A stretch of 64,000 nucleotides of DNA from Hymenobacter gelipurpurascens (GTDB taxonomy: Bacteria; Bacteroidota; Bacteroidia; Cytophagales; Hymenobacteraceae): NCBI RefSeq assembly GCF_900187375.1, contig NZ_FYEW01000001.1, forward strand, positions 2,046,001-2,110,000, in the 5' to 3' direction. The translations under genes and the position numbers were made by a program. Shown here one piece after another: positions 1-8,249 of the stretch (its first letter is position 1; every line of letters starts with the position of its first letter). The notes under the pieces were generated by a model. It was given only the letters and a program-made list of their open reading frames with translations. It did no database searches and had not been told where the DNA came from.

Positions 1-413
1 CAATGATAGCCCAGCTCCCGGAACAGCTTGTGCAGCATGGTGGCACAGGTAGTCTTACCATTCGTGCCCGTGATGCCTACCAGCTGCAGCTTGCGGGACG
101 GATGCCCATAGAATTCCGCGGCCATGTAGGCCATGGCTTCCGCGCTATCCGTCACCTGCACGTAGGCCACTTCCGGCTTCAACTCGGCGGGTAGCTCTTC
201 GCAGATAACTACCGCGGTGCCTAAGTCTACTGCTTTCGGGATGAACTGATGCCCATCATTAGCGGTGCCGCGCAACGCGAAGAACACCACGCCCGGACCG
301 GCCTGGCGCGAATCCAGCGTGAGGCCCGACACGGTTACATCGGTGGGGCCGTGTTGTGCCGCTACACGAACGGCGGTGAGCAGAGAAGAAAGGGAAGCAG
401 ACTGATTCGACAC
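1..413 (-). CDS. murE: UDP-N-acetylmuramoyl-tripeptide synthetase MurE, N-terminal part
   Basis: This is the first ~137 codons of a Mur ligase; the rest lies beyond the left edge. MurE adds the third stem-peptide residue (usually meso-diaminopimelate) to UDP-MurNAc-L-Ala-D-Glu in the cytoplasm. The reading begins at a GTG (413), giving V/M-SNQSASLSSLL, and continues through the uridine-binding N-terminal domain (LDSRQAGPGVVFFALRG) to the ATP-binding P-loop GITGTNGKTT near residue 120, a signature of the MurC-F family. MurE rather than MurD or MurF is inferred from its place after ftsI in the dcw order and from the DSR motif. It starts 51 bp after the ftsI stop and is presumably cotranscribed with it. 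The GTG start is the only plausible one seen close to the N-terminal domain. Confidence 0.92.
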   Translation of the reverse strand, partial: MSNQSASLSSLLTAVRVAAQHGPTDVTVSGLTLDSRQAGPGVVFFALRGTANDGHQFIPKAVDLGTAVVICEELPAELKPEVAYVQVTDSAEAMAYMAAEFYGHPSRKLQLVGITGTNGKTTCATMLHKLFRELGYH

Positions 414-464
414 GTATTTCTGAGTTGGGCGCCACAAGCGCCGATGCGAAAAGGTGGCCTAGGC

Positions 465-2795
465 TTAGGCGCGCGGCTTAACCTTGGGTTTCACGGCTGC
501 CGCCGGTTTCCCGGTAGCAGCCGTTTTGGGCTTAGCGGCCGGTGCTACGGGCTTAGGTACCACCGTCGGCTCTCCGTAAGCACTGATGGCTTCGGCCTGC
601 ACGCGGCGGCCTTCTGCCAGCGTAGCCATGCCTGTGGGCGCCAGAGCCGGAACCGGCACAATAGGCAGCCCACCAATGGGTTCCATCTGCAGTATTACCA
701 TCGTACCACGCCTTACAGCACTGCCAGCCGCCACCGATTGAGTTTTGACCCGGCCGGTACCCAGCGTACGCACCCGTAGGCCACGGTTTTCGAGCAGGAA
801 CAGCGCGTCCCGCAGCGTCATACCAGCTACGTTCGGTACACGACCGGGGCGCACGGCCATGGGGCGCAGGCTTAATTTCTGAGAGTTGGAATCGGAAGAA
901 GTGCGCACCCAATCGTCGGCGCTCGTGGCGCCTTCGTGGCCTACACCCAGCTGGCCGAATACCATAGCCAGTTCCTCCTGCATCCCTACCTGCACAAACG
1001 GCACGCGCGACTTCGAGGAAGGAGCGCGGGCCAATAGCGGCCGTAGGCTGGCTGCATCGCGGGCCATGGCTTTATCGGCCACCTCGCGGAAAACCGGCGC
1101 AGCTACTTCTGCGCCCGACCAACCACGGCGCTTAGGCGAATCGACTACCACAATGCAGCTGTACTTGGGGTCCTCGGCAGGGAAATAGCCGCAGAAGCTG
1201 GTGGAATACATGCGCGTGTAGGCGCCATTCTTGAACTTCCAGGCAGTGCCGGTTTTGCCGGCAATACCGTAGTCGTTGCTGCGGATGCCGCGGGCAGTGC
1301 CTTCGCTCACCACGCCTTCCATCATGGCCTTTACCTTCTCCAGCGTTTCATCGGAGCAGATTTTGGGGTTCAGCACCACGGGCTCATACCGCTCCAGCAC
1401 CTTATCGGCCTGCTTTACCTCCTTCACAATCATGGGCTGCACCTTCACCCCGCCGTTGGCCACGGCATTATAGAAGGCCAAAGTTTGCAAGGGCGCCAGC
1501 TTCAGCTCGTAGCCGATGCACATAGTAGTGAGCGAGGTGCGGCTCCAGCTCCGGTCATGCGGGTCTTTCACATATGGCCGAGCTTCGCCAGCCATCTGGA
1601 AGCCCAGCGGCTTGTCCAGACCGAAGCGCTTGAGGTAATCGGTGTACTTATCGGGGTTCTTGCTGAACTGCCGGTCCACGAGCACGGCCACGCCAATGTT
1701 CGAGGACTTTTCAAACACCTGCTTGATGGTAATCCAGCCGTTGGCGTGCGTATCGGTTTTTACGGCCCCCCCAATGCGCATAGCGCCGGTGTTGCCCGTA
1801 TTCACGGAGTCCTCCAGCGTCAAATCGGGGTTTTCCTCCAGCACCGCCATCAGCGAGGCGAGCTTGAAGGTGGAGCCTGGCTCGGTGCGGCCCTGGTCGG
1901 CAATGGCGTAGTTGTAGTCCTCACGGTACACACCGTCCGCCGACTTGCCCAAGTTGGCTACGGCTTTAAGCTCGCCGGTTTTTACCTCCATCAGAATCAC
2001 AGTACCGTACTGCGCGTCGTTATCTACGAGGGCTTTGTAGAGCGCATTCTCGGCCACATCCTGGAGATTGATATCCAGGGTGGTTTTTATGTCGTAGCCG
2101 GGTTGGGGCTTTACTTCGGTACCGTCGTAGATAGGCTTGTTGCCGCCAGGCAGGCGTTCAAACAGGGCTTCACCGTCTTTACCCGCGAGGTGGCGGTTGA
2201 AGGTAAACTCTAGGCCTGCTCCATTCTTGTCTTCGTTCACAAAGCCGATGGTGCGCTGCGCCAGGCCACCAAACGGCCGGAAGCGCTTATCCACTTTCTC
2301 GAAGATGACGCCACCCTTGTTCTTGCCTTCCCGGAAGATAGGCCACTGGGCCAGCTCCTTCTTTTCCTGGAAGTTGATTTGGCGCGAGTTCAGGCGGATA
2401 TACCGCACATGCGACTTCGGATTTTTGGCGTTTTTGAGGCGGCGCAGGTATTCCAGCTTGCTCCGGTCGCCGAAGAACTTGGAGAGCAGCAACGCAAGCG
2501 AGTCAGCCTTTTCATTGAACACCGCCTGGTTTACCACCGAGGGGTCCCAGGCCACCCGGTAGAAGGGCAGCGAGGTAGCCATGATGCTACGCCCATCGGA
2601 AGCGAAAATATTGCCTCTGGTAGCAAAAACGGGCTGGTACACGATGCGCCGTTCCTGCTCCAGGGCTTTCCAGCGGGCTCCTTCCGTGAACTGGATGTGG
2701 GAAACCTTCCAAATGATAGCGCAGGAGAACAGGCAGACGCCTAGGAATGCCAGGCGAATGCGCGTAACGATACTTTTTTTAACGTTTCCTTTCAT
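465..2795 (-). CDS. ftsI: Penicillin-binding protein 2/3 (FtsI-type transpeptidase) with PASTA domain
   Basis: A 776-residue class B penicillin-binding protein that cross-links septal peptidoglycan in the periplasm. Residues ~12-32 form one membrane anchor, followed by the dimerisation domain (RGNIFASDGRSIMATSLP) and the transpeptidase domain with STFK (308-311), SSN (364-366) and KTG (514-516). A single PASTA domain lies near residues 650-715 (VPNVAGMTLRDALFLLENRG). The last ~60 residues are a Pro/Ala/Lys-rich tail (VVPKPVAPAAKPK, KPAAAVKPKVKPRA) that is unusual for FtsI and predicted disordered. The start codon overlaps the end of the ftsL-like gene by 17 bp, which supports translational coupling. 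The dcw context fits division-specific FtsI/PBP3. Confidence 0.95.
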   Translation of the reverse strand: MKGNVKKSIVTRIRLAFLGVCLFSCAIIWKVSHIQFTEGARWKALEQERRIVYQPVFATRGNIFASDGRSIMATSLPFYRVAWDPSVVNQAVFNEKADSLALLLSKFFGDRSKLEYLRRLKNAKNPKSHVRYIRLNSRQINFQEKKELAQWPIFREGKNKGGVIFEKVDKRFRPFGGLAQRTIGFVNEDKNGAGLEFTFNRHLAGKDGEALFERLPGGNKPIYDGTEVKPQPGYDIKTTLDINLQDVAENALYKALVDNDAQYGTVILMEVKTGELKAVANLGKSADGVYREDYNYAIADQGRTEPGSTFKLASLMAVLEENPDLTLEDSVNTGNTGAMRIGGAVKTDTHANGWITIKQVFEKSSNIGVAVLVDRQFSKNPDKYTDYLKRFGLDKPLGFQMAGEARPYVKDPHDRSWSRTSLTTMCIGYELKLAPLQTLAFYNAVANGGVKVQPMIVKEVKQADKVLERYEPVVLNPKICSDETLEKVKAMMEGVVSEGTARGIRSNDYGIAGKTGTAWKFKNGAYTRMYSTSFCGYFPAEDPKYSCIVVVDSPKRRGWSGAEVAAPVFREVADKAMARDAASLRPLLARAPSSKSRVPFVQVGMQEELAMVFGQLGVGHEGATSADDWVRTSSDSNSQKLSLRPMAVRPGRVPNVAGMTLRDALFLLENRGLRVRTLGTGRVKTQSVAAGSAVRRGTMVILQMEPIGGLPIVPVPALAPTGMATLAEGRRVQAEAISAYGEPTVVPKPVAPAAKPKTAATGKPAAAVKPKVKPRA

Positions 2796-3546
2796 TGCGA
2801 CGGGTTGCGGAACGATTGGAAGATGGCTCAGCTGTAGGCACCGGATTGCCGTTTACATCGAGCCCGATGGGCATGGGTGGCGCCGCCTCCGCCACCGAAT
2901 CATCGGCGGGTAGAGTGAGAGCAGCAGCCTGACGCAGAGAATCGGCCTTGGCCCGGGCCGCCATAGCGGCTACGGAGTCGGCGGTAAGGAGGGGCACTTC
3001 GTCCAGCTTGGCCTCATCGAGGCGGCCGGCCGGCACCGAAATGCGGAACGGTGGCGAGGAGCTTTCTACCAGGCCATACGGCGCTACGCGGCGGGCTACT
3101 TCGCTCTGCTTGCTGGCCTCCATATAGTCCGATGACAGGGTAGTGTAGTCGGCGCGCAGGTCTTCGGTTTCCAGCTTCAGCTTCTGGATGCTGCGATTCA
3201 TGCGCGTAGCGTAGTGCGTGTTACCGATGTACACCAGCGTCAGGAACATAATAAACAGCAGGTGCGGCAGGTAGCGTACCGGCAGTCCTTCCTGAAAGAA
3301 TATATCAACCCGCGTAAGGCGTTCCAATAGCGTAAACACGCTCCAGGAGCTGCGCGGCCGGGCAGGCTGCGCCGTAGGCCTGGGCGCACGCGGAGCGGCC
3401 TTTGGGGCGGGCTCCGGCGGTTGCACTGGCTCGGGCACCACTGCCTCCACCGCTTGGCGGGGCACATTGGAGCGCGGCTGGCTGGCGACGGGTTTGAGCG
3501 TGTTGGTTGCCACTAAATTATTCTTTGAGTCAGGTCTAGAGAGCAC
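2779..3546 (-). CDS. FtsL-like cell-division membrane protein
   Basis: A 255-residue bitopic protein placed between rsmH and ftsI, where FtsL is encoded in dcw clusters. The N-terminal ~85 residues are Pro/Ala-rich and cytoplasmic (PVQPPEPAPKAAPRAPRPTA). A membrane segment follows near 100-115 (LLFIMFLTLVYIGNTHYA), then a short coiled-coil-like stretch (RSIQKLKLETEDLRADYTTL) and an Ala-rich periplasmic tail. This matches the FtsL/DUF FtsL-like family of Bacteroidota, which have longer N termini than the ~120-residue E. coli protein. The start shown is a GTG at 3546; a second GTG at 3513 would be equally possible. It begins 24 bp after rsmH ends. Function is inferred from topology and position, since FtsL sequences diverge strongly. 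Confidence 0.8.
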   Translation of the reverse strand: MLSRPDSKNNLVATNTLKPVASQPRSNVPRQAVEAVVPEPVQPPEPAPKAAPRAPRPTAQPARPRSSWSVFTLLERLTRVDIFFQEGLPVRYLPHLLFIMFLTLVYIGNTHYATRMNRSIQKLKLETEDLRADYTTLSSDYMEASKQSEVARRVAPYGLVESSSPPFRISVPAGRLDEAKLDEVPLLTADSVAAMAARAKADSLRQAAALTLPADDSVAEAAPPMPIGLDVNGNPVPTAEPSSNRSATRRNERKR

Positions 3547-3570
3547 GAAGCCTTTTGGGGAGGAAACGCT

Positions 3571-4503
3571 TTATTCCTTTTTCACGGCTATGCGCAGCTT
3601 GGCGCTTCGGGAGCGAGGGTTTAAGGCCACTTCTTCCGGTGATGCTTCCACGGGCTTGCGCGTGAGTACCTCGAAAGGCGTGTTGGTATGGCCAAACAGA
3701 TTTTTCTCGGCCTCGCCGAAGAACTTGCCCTTGGCCATGAAATTCTTCACAAGCCGGTCCTCCAGCGAGTGGTAGCTCATCACTACCAAGCGGCCGCCGG
3801 GGCGCAATACCTGTGCCGTTTGCAGCAGCATTTCCTGCAGAGCGGCCATTTCATCGTTGGCTTCGATACGAAGGGCTTGGAAAACCTGGGCCAGATACTT
3901 GTTCTCCTTGCCGCGCGGCATGCAGCTGGCAATGGCTTTTTTTAGGGCCCCGATAGTGGTAATGCTCTGTCCACGGCGAGCGGCTACTACAGTAGCAGCC
4001 AGCGTGCGGGCGTTGGTCACCTCGCCATACATTCCGAAAATGCGGTGCAGCTCATCCTGCGAGTACTCTGCAATGATATCGGCGGCAGTAGGCCCGTCCT
4101 CGGCATTCATGCGCATATCCAGCGGCCCCTCGAAACGGGTGCTGAAGCCGCGCTCCGGCGTATCAAATTGGTGCGACGATACGCCTAAGTCGGCCAGCAG
4201 GCCATCTACGGGCAGTGCGCCGTGGCGCTTGAGTTCCGCGAACAAGTCACGGAAGTTGCTGCGGATAAAGGTGAACTGCGGGCGGGCCAGGGTGGAGGCC
4301 TCGCGCTCCGCGTCGGCGTCCTGATCGAAGCTGTAGAGGTGGCCGGTGGTCAGGTGCTCCAGAATGCGGGCCGAGTGGCCACCGCCGCCAAACGTCACGT
4401 CTACGTAGCAGCCGCCGGGCTGCAGATCGAGGGCCTCGAGGCACTCGCGCAGCATCACGGGGCGGTGGTAAGCGGTATCGTTCTCGTATTCGTTCAAGCT
4501 CAT
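3571..4503 (-). CDS. rsmH: 16S rRNA (cytosine(1402)-N(4))-methyltransferase RsmH
   Basis: A 310-residue SAM-dependent methyltransferase that N4-methylates C1402 in the ribosomal P site. It begins with HRPVMLRECLEALDL, the conserved RsmH start, then shows the SAM-binding loop VTFGGGGHSARIL, the motif LADLGVSSHQFD, the pattern ERGFSTRFEGPLDMRM, and the C-terminal YHSLEDRLVKNFM and RSRSAKLRIA typical of MraW/RsmH. Length matches the family. It overlaps mraZ by 4 bp in the ATGA arrangement, so its translation is probably coupled to mraZ. Confidence 0.97.
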   Translation of the reverse strand: MSLNEYENDTAYHRPVMLRECLEALDLQPGGCYVDVTFGGGGHSARILEHLTTGHLYSFDQDADAEREASTLARPQFTFIRSNFRDLFAELKRHGALPVDGLLADLGVSSHQFDTPERGFSTRFEGPLDMRMNAEDGPTAADIIAEYSQDELHRIFGMYGEVTNARTLAATVVAARRGQSITTIGALKKAIASCMPRGKENKYLAQVFQALRIEANDEMAALQEMLLQTAQVLRPGGRLVVMSYHSLEDRLVKNFMAKGKFFGEAEKNLFGHTNTPFEVLTRKPVEASPEEVALNPRSRSAKLRIAVKKE

Positions 4504-4973
4504 GCGGCCAGGGGGCCGACGGGGCCAGGTTCGGTGGTGAGAAATTTCTGCGCCAGCTTAGAAAAGCTTTGCTGGTCTTTGATAAGGTATTCTTCGTAGC
4601 GCTCGGGCTCCCAAATTTCACACCGGTTGCCTAGGCCCACGATAATGGCTTCCTTTTCGATGCCCGAATAACGCAGCATGGTGCGCGGTAGCATAAAGCG
4701 CCCGATATTATCCAGCTCTACCTCCGTCATGCCCCGGAAGAAGTTGCGCTGAAACTGCCGGTATTCTTCGTTGAACTCATCCAGCGCCATCACCTTCTCA
4801 TGAATTACGCGCCAGGCGGCCCGGGGGTACAGCACGAGGCAGGGCTCGAAACCACGCACCAGCACGAGTTGGCTTCCGGATGCTTCCGGCAGGTTCGCCT
4901 TCACCTTGGCGGGCAGCACCAGCCGCCCTTTCGGGTCGAGCTTGCACTCATATTCGCCGGAGAGAAGATTCAT
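4500..4973 (-). CDS. mraZ: Division/cell wall cluster transcriptional repressor MraZ
   Basis: A 157-residue MraZ with two AbrB-like SpoVT domains. The first half shows GEYECKLDPKGRLVLPAK (residues ~6-23) and the second contains ELDNIGRFMLPRTMLRYSGI, each with the conserved DxxGR loop. MraZ forms ring-shaped oligomers and binds direct repeats upstream of its own gene to control the dcw operon. Here a pair of TGGTA repeats spaced 10 bp apart lies 71 bp upstream of the start, next to a clear promoter, consistent with autoregulation. First gene of the minus-strand division operon. It starts with ATG at 4973. Confidence 0.96.
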   Translation of the reverse strand: MNLLSGEYECKLDPKGRLVLPAKVKANLPEASGSQLVLVRGFEPCLVLYPRAAWRVIHEKVMALDEFNEEYRQFQRNFFRGMTEVELDNIGRFMLPRTMLRYSGIEKEAIIVGLGNRCEIWEPERYEEYLIKDQQSFSKLAQKFLTTEPGPVGPLAA

Positions 4974-5005
4974 AGCTGCGGGGTGGGCATGGAAACGGGA
5001 TATAG

Positions 5006-5035
5006 CAAAAGTACATAATGCCTAAGAAAAGGCAA
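5006..5035 (-). promoter_or_regulatory. Bacteroidota-type promoter of the mraZ operon
   Basis: Read on the minus strand, a perfect -7 element TACTTTTG (5006-5013) is preceded, after 19 bases, by TTG (5033-5035), matching the Bacteroidota consensus TTTG-N19-TAnnTTTG. The predicted transcript would start near 5000, leaving a leader of about 27 bases before the mraZ ATG. Confidence 0.75.
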
Positions 5036-5043
5036 CCACGATT

Positions 5044-5058
5044 TACCATTTTCTACCA
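5044..5058 (-). promoter_or_regulatory. Putative MraZ box, proximal
   Basis: On the minus strand the site reads TGGTAGAAAATGGTA: two TGGTA repeats in the same orientation with a 10-base period. MraZ of other bacteria binds TGGGN repeats with the same 10-base period. It lies directly upstream of the -33 element of the mraZ promoter, where a bound protein could affect RNA polymerase. Confidence 0.65.
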
Positions 5059-5120
5059 CCGTCTAAATATGCCCTTTTCAGCATATAGAAGCGGTTTTTG
5101 AGGCTGTGTGAAGAAGAAGG

Positions 5121-5135
5121 TGGTAGAAGGTGGTA
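5121..5135 (+). promoter_or_regulatory. Putative MraZ box, distal and inverted
   Basis: TGGTAGAAGGTGGTA on the plus strand differs from the proximal box at only two spacer bases but points the opposite way, away from mraZ and towards the metal-related group starting at 5323. It may be a second half of the mraZ operator or a separate site controlling the divergent gene. Confidence 0.5.
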
Positions 5136-5307
5136 AAACCACGCATCTGTTTTGACAGAATGGCAGTGCTCATCTTTCCCTATCTCTTCACCAATTTGAA
5201 GCAACGTATCTGTCCAAGCGGACTAGCGCCAATCCACCCCAAAGCGCCCTCCTAATTCCGCACCTTACAGGCCACATCCTGCACCCGCGTTCGTGCGGTT
5301 TCCTGCG

Positions 5308-5315
5308 TATCTTTG
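5308..5315 (+). promoter_or_regulatory. -7 element TATCTTTG, possibly giving a leaderless mRNA
   Basis: A perfect TAnnTTTG element ends 7 bases before the ATG at 5323. Transcription starting the usual few bases downstream would leave almost no leader. No good TTG was found at the -33 distance, so the promoter call rests on the -7 box alone. Confidence 0.45.
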
Positions 5316-5322
5316 CAGTCGA

Positions 5323-5772
5323 ATGAAACGCTCACTCACACATCGTCTCTTCAGTGCCTGGCTGGCCCTGCTGGTGCTTACCGCATCGGTGGGCCTGACG
5401 GTGCAGCAGCATACGTGCCGAGTGAGTGGCCTACAGACGGCATCGGTCATTTTCGCGCCGGCGCATCATGGCTGCCCGCCCCCAACGGCTGAACATACCG
5501 ACGCGCATGCCACTGGCAAGGCCCTGGTAAAGGCAAGTTGCTGTGAGTTTGGCGCCCATTTCCACAAGCTCGATGCTCCTTCGCCGGAACTGACGTGGGT
5601 TAAAACCCTTGTTCCCGCCTTCTCACCGGCCTGGCTTCCAGCGCAGGAGTGGCCTAGCGCACCAGCCGCACCACTGCTGCAGGGCGCGGCGCGCTGGCAC
5701 GCCGGAGACGCCTCGCCCCCACTCCGAGCGGGGCGCAAGCTGCTCACATTTGTCTGTACGTTAGTCGTCTAG
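5323..5772 (+). CDS. Small HYC_CC_PP-type membrane/secreted protein
   Basis: A 149-residue protein with one N-terminal hydrophobic segment (SAWLALLVLTASVGLTV, ~11-27), either a signal peptide or an anchor. It carries HTC at 30-32, paired cysteines at 73-74 (ASCCEF) and a Pro-rich C terminus, which is the layout I recall as the HYC_CC_PP family of Bacteroidota. The conserved His and Cys residues are candidate metal ligands or disulfide partners. It is the first of three plus-strand genes followed by a TonB receptor with its own CC motif and a secreted HMA protein, which suggests a role in metal handling. An in-frame start exists at 5293, but 5323 places the hydrophobic segment at the N terminus. 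Exact function unknown. Confidence 0.65.
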   Translation: MKRSLTHRLFSAWLALLVLTASVGLTVQQHTCRVSGLQTASVIFAPAHHGCPPPTAEHTDAHATGKALVKASCCEFGAHFHKLDAPSPELTWVKTLVPAFSPAWLPAQEWPSAPAAPLLQGAARWHAGDASPPLRAGRKLLTFVCTLVV

Positions 5773-5785
5773 GCCTCTTTTCCGA

Positions 5786-5820
5786 AGACCGCTTTCAGCG
5801 GTCTGGAGCTATTGCGCTCC
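5786..5820 (+). promoter_or_regulatory. Two tandem hairpins before the TonB receptor gene
   Basis: AGACCGC-TTTCA-GCGGTCT (5786-5804) is immediately followed by GGAGC-TATTGC-GCTCC (5805-5820). Neither is followed by a T-run, so they are poor intrinsic terminators; they lie 37 bases before the receptor ATG and could be a folded leader, a processing site or a weak attenuator. Confidence 0.4.
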
Positions 5821-5857
5821 TCTTGTATCTGGAAAGAACGCCTAAAGATTAAACGAT

Positions 5858-8149
5858 ATGCTTCCCTTCTCTGGGTTCCGACAACTGGCGGCTGCGAGCT
5901 TTCTGCTCTATGCGGCCACGGCTTCGGCCCAAACCACCGACCCATCTGTGGCGCCTGTGCGCGGACAGGTGCTTGATGCCGCTTCCAATTCGCCCATTCC
6001 CGGAGCCGTAGTGCGCTGGCTGGGTACTACCACTGAGGCCGTTACCACCGACGAGCAGGGCTCATTTTCGCTGGTACGCCCCGCCAAGCCCGCTACCAAA
6101 CTCATTGTAAGCTTTCTGGGGTACCAGGCCGATACCGTGCAGGTAAGTGGTGGCTATTTACGCCTGCCGCTGCGGCGCGGTTCTGAGCTTGGCGAGGTGA
6201 AAGTAGAGGAGCGCGCCCCCTCCTACTCAGGCCTCACGCCTACCAACACCCAGGTCATTACCAGCCGCGACCTGACCAAATCGGCGTGCTGCAACCTGGC
6301 CGAGAGCTTCGAGACGAATGCATCCGTAGAAGTTTCGACTACGGATGCCGTGTCAGGGGCCAAGCAGATTCAGCTGCTCGGCCTCGATGGGGCTTATTCT
6401 CTGCTCACGATTGATAACCTACCGGCCCTGCGCGGCCTGGCTACGCCCTACCGCCTGGGCTACCTGGCGGGCCCCTGGATCGAGAGCATCGATATTATCA
6501 AGGGCATGGGCTCGGTGGTGAACGGTTACGAAAGCATTTCGGGGCAGGTGAATATCCGCCTGAAGGAGCCCGACACGGCTGAGCGTCTGCTGTTCAATGC
6601 CTACGGCAACGACCTCGGCAAATTTGACCTCAACCTGAATCTGGCTACGCCGATCAGCAAGAAGGTCAGCACCGCCTTGCTGCTGCACACCGACCACCTG
6701 GGCCGCCGCGCAGACCGTAACAAAGACGGTTTCCTGGACTTACCGCTGGCCACGCAGTATAATGTCTTCAACAAGTGGAAGTATAAGTCGGGGACTGGCC
6801 TAGTGACGGAAATAGGCTTGGGCGCCTTGCGCGAAACCCGCCAAGGCGGGCAAGTGGCCTACCGCGAGGATAGCCCCGGCGGCTACTACGGCACTACCCA
6901 AACCACCGACCGCTACAACGGCTACGCCAAAACCAGCTACACCTGGCCCAGCCGCCCCTATCAGAGCCTAGGCCTGTTGCTGACGGGTACCAGCCACGAT
7001 TTCAACTCGCGCTATGGCCTCCGCACCTACGATGGCACCCAGAAGACTGGCCTAGCGACGCTGCTGTTCCAGAGCGTCATCGGGACTACGGCCCATACTT
7101 ACCGCACTGGCCTCAGCTTCCTGCACGATGACTACCGGGAGGTGTACAAAACCGGTTTCAGCTACCCTACCGAAACGTCGGAGCAGCGCTACGCCCGGGA
7201 GCACCGCAACCGTCTGGAGCGGGTGCCAGGCGCTTTCGCGGAGTACACGTACCAGAATGCGCGTAACCTGACTGTGGTGACTGGCCTACGCCTCGACCGA
7301 CACAACTTATATGGCTGGTTCCTGACCCCACGCCTCAACGTGAAGTACGATGCCACCAAGAACACGGTGCTGCGCTTGGCCGCCGGACGTGGCTACCGGA
7401 CGGCCAACCCCATTGCCGAGAACAGCGGCATGCTGGTTAGCTCCCGCGAGTTTGTGATTGCGCCTAATCTACAGCCCGAAAAGGCATGGAACATGGGCGG
7501 CAGCTTCACGCAGTACTTTAATGCGTTCGGGCATCCAGCCACGTTCATCACCGACTACTACCACACCGAATTCCAGAACCAGGTAGTGGCCGATCCTTAT
7601 AGCCTGGCAGACCGCCTAACCATCACCAATCTGGAGCCTGGTGGCCGCTCTTTCTCGCGCAGCTTCCAGACGGAAGTACAAGTAGAGCCCGTGAAAGGAC
7701 TGCAGGCCAAAGCGGCCTATAAGTATCTGGATGTCCGGACCACGTATAATGGCGAGTTGCTACCGAAGATGCTCACGCCCAAGCATCGGCTGTTCCTGAA
7801 TGTGGCCTACGCTACGGCATTCGACAAATGGCGGGCCGATTTCACGGTGCAGGGCTTCGGCAAGCGCCCCATGGCCTACGGCCCCGGAACCGATCATCTG
7901 CAGCAGCACAGCTCCACCGATAACACGCTGCCCGAGGCGCCCCGCTATGCCCTGCTCAATACGCAGCTAACCAGAGCCTTCAAGCGCTGGGATGTGTACG
8001 CCGGGGTCGAGAACCTGACCAACTACCGCCAACCCAACCCCATTGCAGGAGCATCTGCCCCCTTCGGGCCCGATTTTGACGCCGCTATGGTCTGGGGTCC
8101 TACCTACGGTCGTCTCACATATCTCGGGCTGCGCTTCAAGCTGGAATAG
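5858..8149 (+). CDS. TonB-dependent outer-membrane receptor, probably for a metal or metal complex
   Basis: A 763-residue outer-membrane receptor. It has a signal peptide (~1-24), a carboxypeptidase-regulatory/CnaB-like domain (~33-108, VRGQVLDAASNSPIPGAVVRW), a plug domain (~125-235, SISGQVNIRLKEP) and a C-terminal beta-barrel ending in LTYLGLRFKLE, with aromatic residues near the terminus typical of barrels. The plug contains the unusual cysteine pair SACCNLAESFETNASV (C144, C145), seen in receptors that I associate with genes for HMA-domain proteins in Bacteroidota. Energy would come from TonB-ExbBD, not encoded here. The gene lies 85 bp after the HYC_CC_PP gene and 100 bp before the HMA gene. 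Metal specificity (copper, zinc or other) cannot be read from the sequence. Confidence 0.88.
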   Translation: MLPFSGFRQLAAASFLLYAATASAQTTDPSVAPVRGQVLDAASNSPIPGAVVRWLGTTTEAVTTDEQGSFSLVRPAKPATKLIVSFLGYQADTVQVSGGYLRLPLRRGSELGEVKVEERAPSYSGLTPTNTQVITSRDLTKSACCNLAESFETNASVEVSTTDAVSGAKQIQLLGLDGAYSLLTIDNLPALRGLATPYRLGYLAGPWIESIDIIKGMGSVVNGYESISGQVNIRLKEPDTAERLLFNAYGNDLGKFDLNLNLATPISKKVSTALLLHTDHLGRRADRNKDGFLDLPLATQYNVFNKWKYKSGTGLVTEIGLGALRETRQGGQVAYREDSPGGYYGTTQTTDRYNGYAKTSYTWPSRPYQSLGLLLTGTSHDFNSRYGLRTYDGTQKTGLATLLFQSVIGTTAHTYRTGLSFLHDDYREVYKTGFSYPTETSEQRYAREHRNRLERVPGAFAEYTYQNARNLTVVTGLRLDRHNLYGWFLTPRLNVKYDATKNTVLRLAAGRGYRTANPIAENSGMLVSSREFVIAPNLQPEKAWNMGGSFTQYFNAFGHPATFITDYYHTEFQNQVVADPYSLADRLTITNLEPGGRSFSRSFQTEVQVEPVKGLQAKAAYKYLDVRTTYNGELLPKMLTPKHRLFLNVAYATAFDKWRADFTVQGFGKRPMAYGPGTDHLQQHSSTDNTLPEAPRYALLNTQLTRAFKRWDVYAGVENLTNYRQPNPIAGASAPFGPDFDAAMVWGPTYGRLTYLGLRFKLE

Positions 8150-8249
8150 TGTACGCGCAGCCTATAAATGGCACACTTTTCGTCTGTTGAACTGGCTCTA
8201 GGCCTGTATTGTTGTTTTTCAAGGCATTAGCCTCTTTACTTCTCTTTTT

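Larger units (their letters stand above)
4974..5322. other. Divergent intergenic region mraZ / HYC_CC_PP gene
   Basis: A 349-base non-coding gap between divergently transcribed genes. It holds the mraZ promoter, the two inverted MraZ-like boxes and a -7 element for the plus-strand gene. The middle part (5060-5220) is AT-richer than the surrounding coding DNA. No RNA gene or reading frame with family features was seen. Confidence 0.7.

Noticed and set aside
249..779. Long open frame opposite ftsI and murE
   Set aside because: It crosses two clear genes on the other strand and its product has no family features; the GC-rich composition makes such antisense frames common here.
1485..2213. 242-codon open frame on the plus strand within ftsI
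   Set aside because: It lies wholly inside the transpeptidase coding region and has no motif.
5044..5135. TGGTA repeats as a CRISPR-like array
   Set aside because: Only two pairs, with 5-base units; no spacers and no cas genes.
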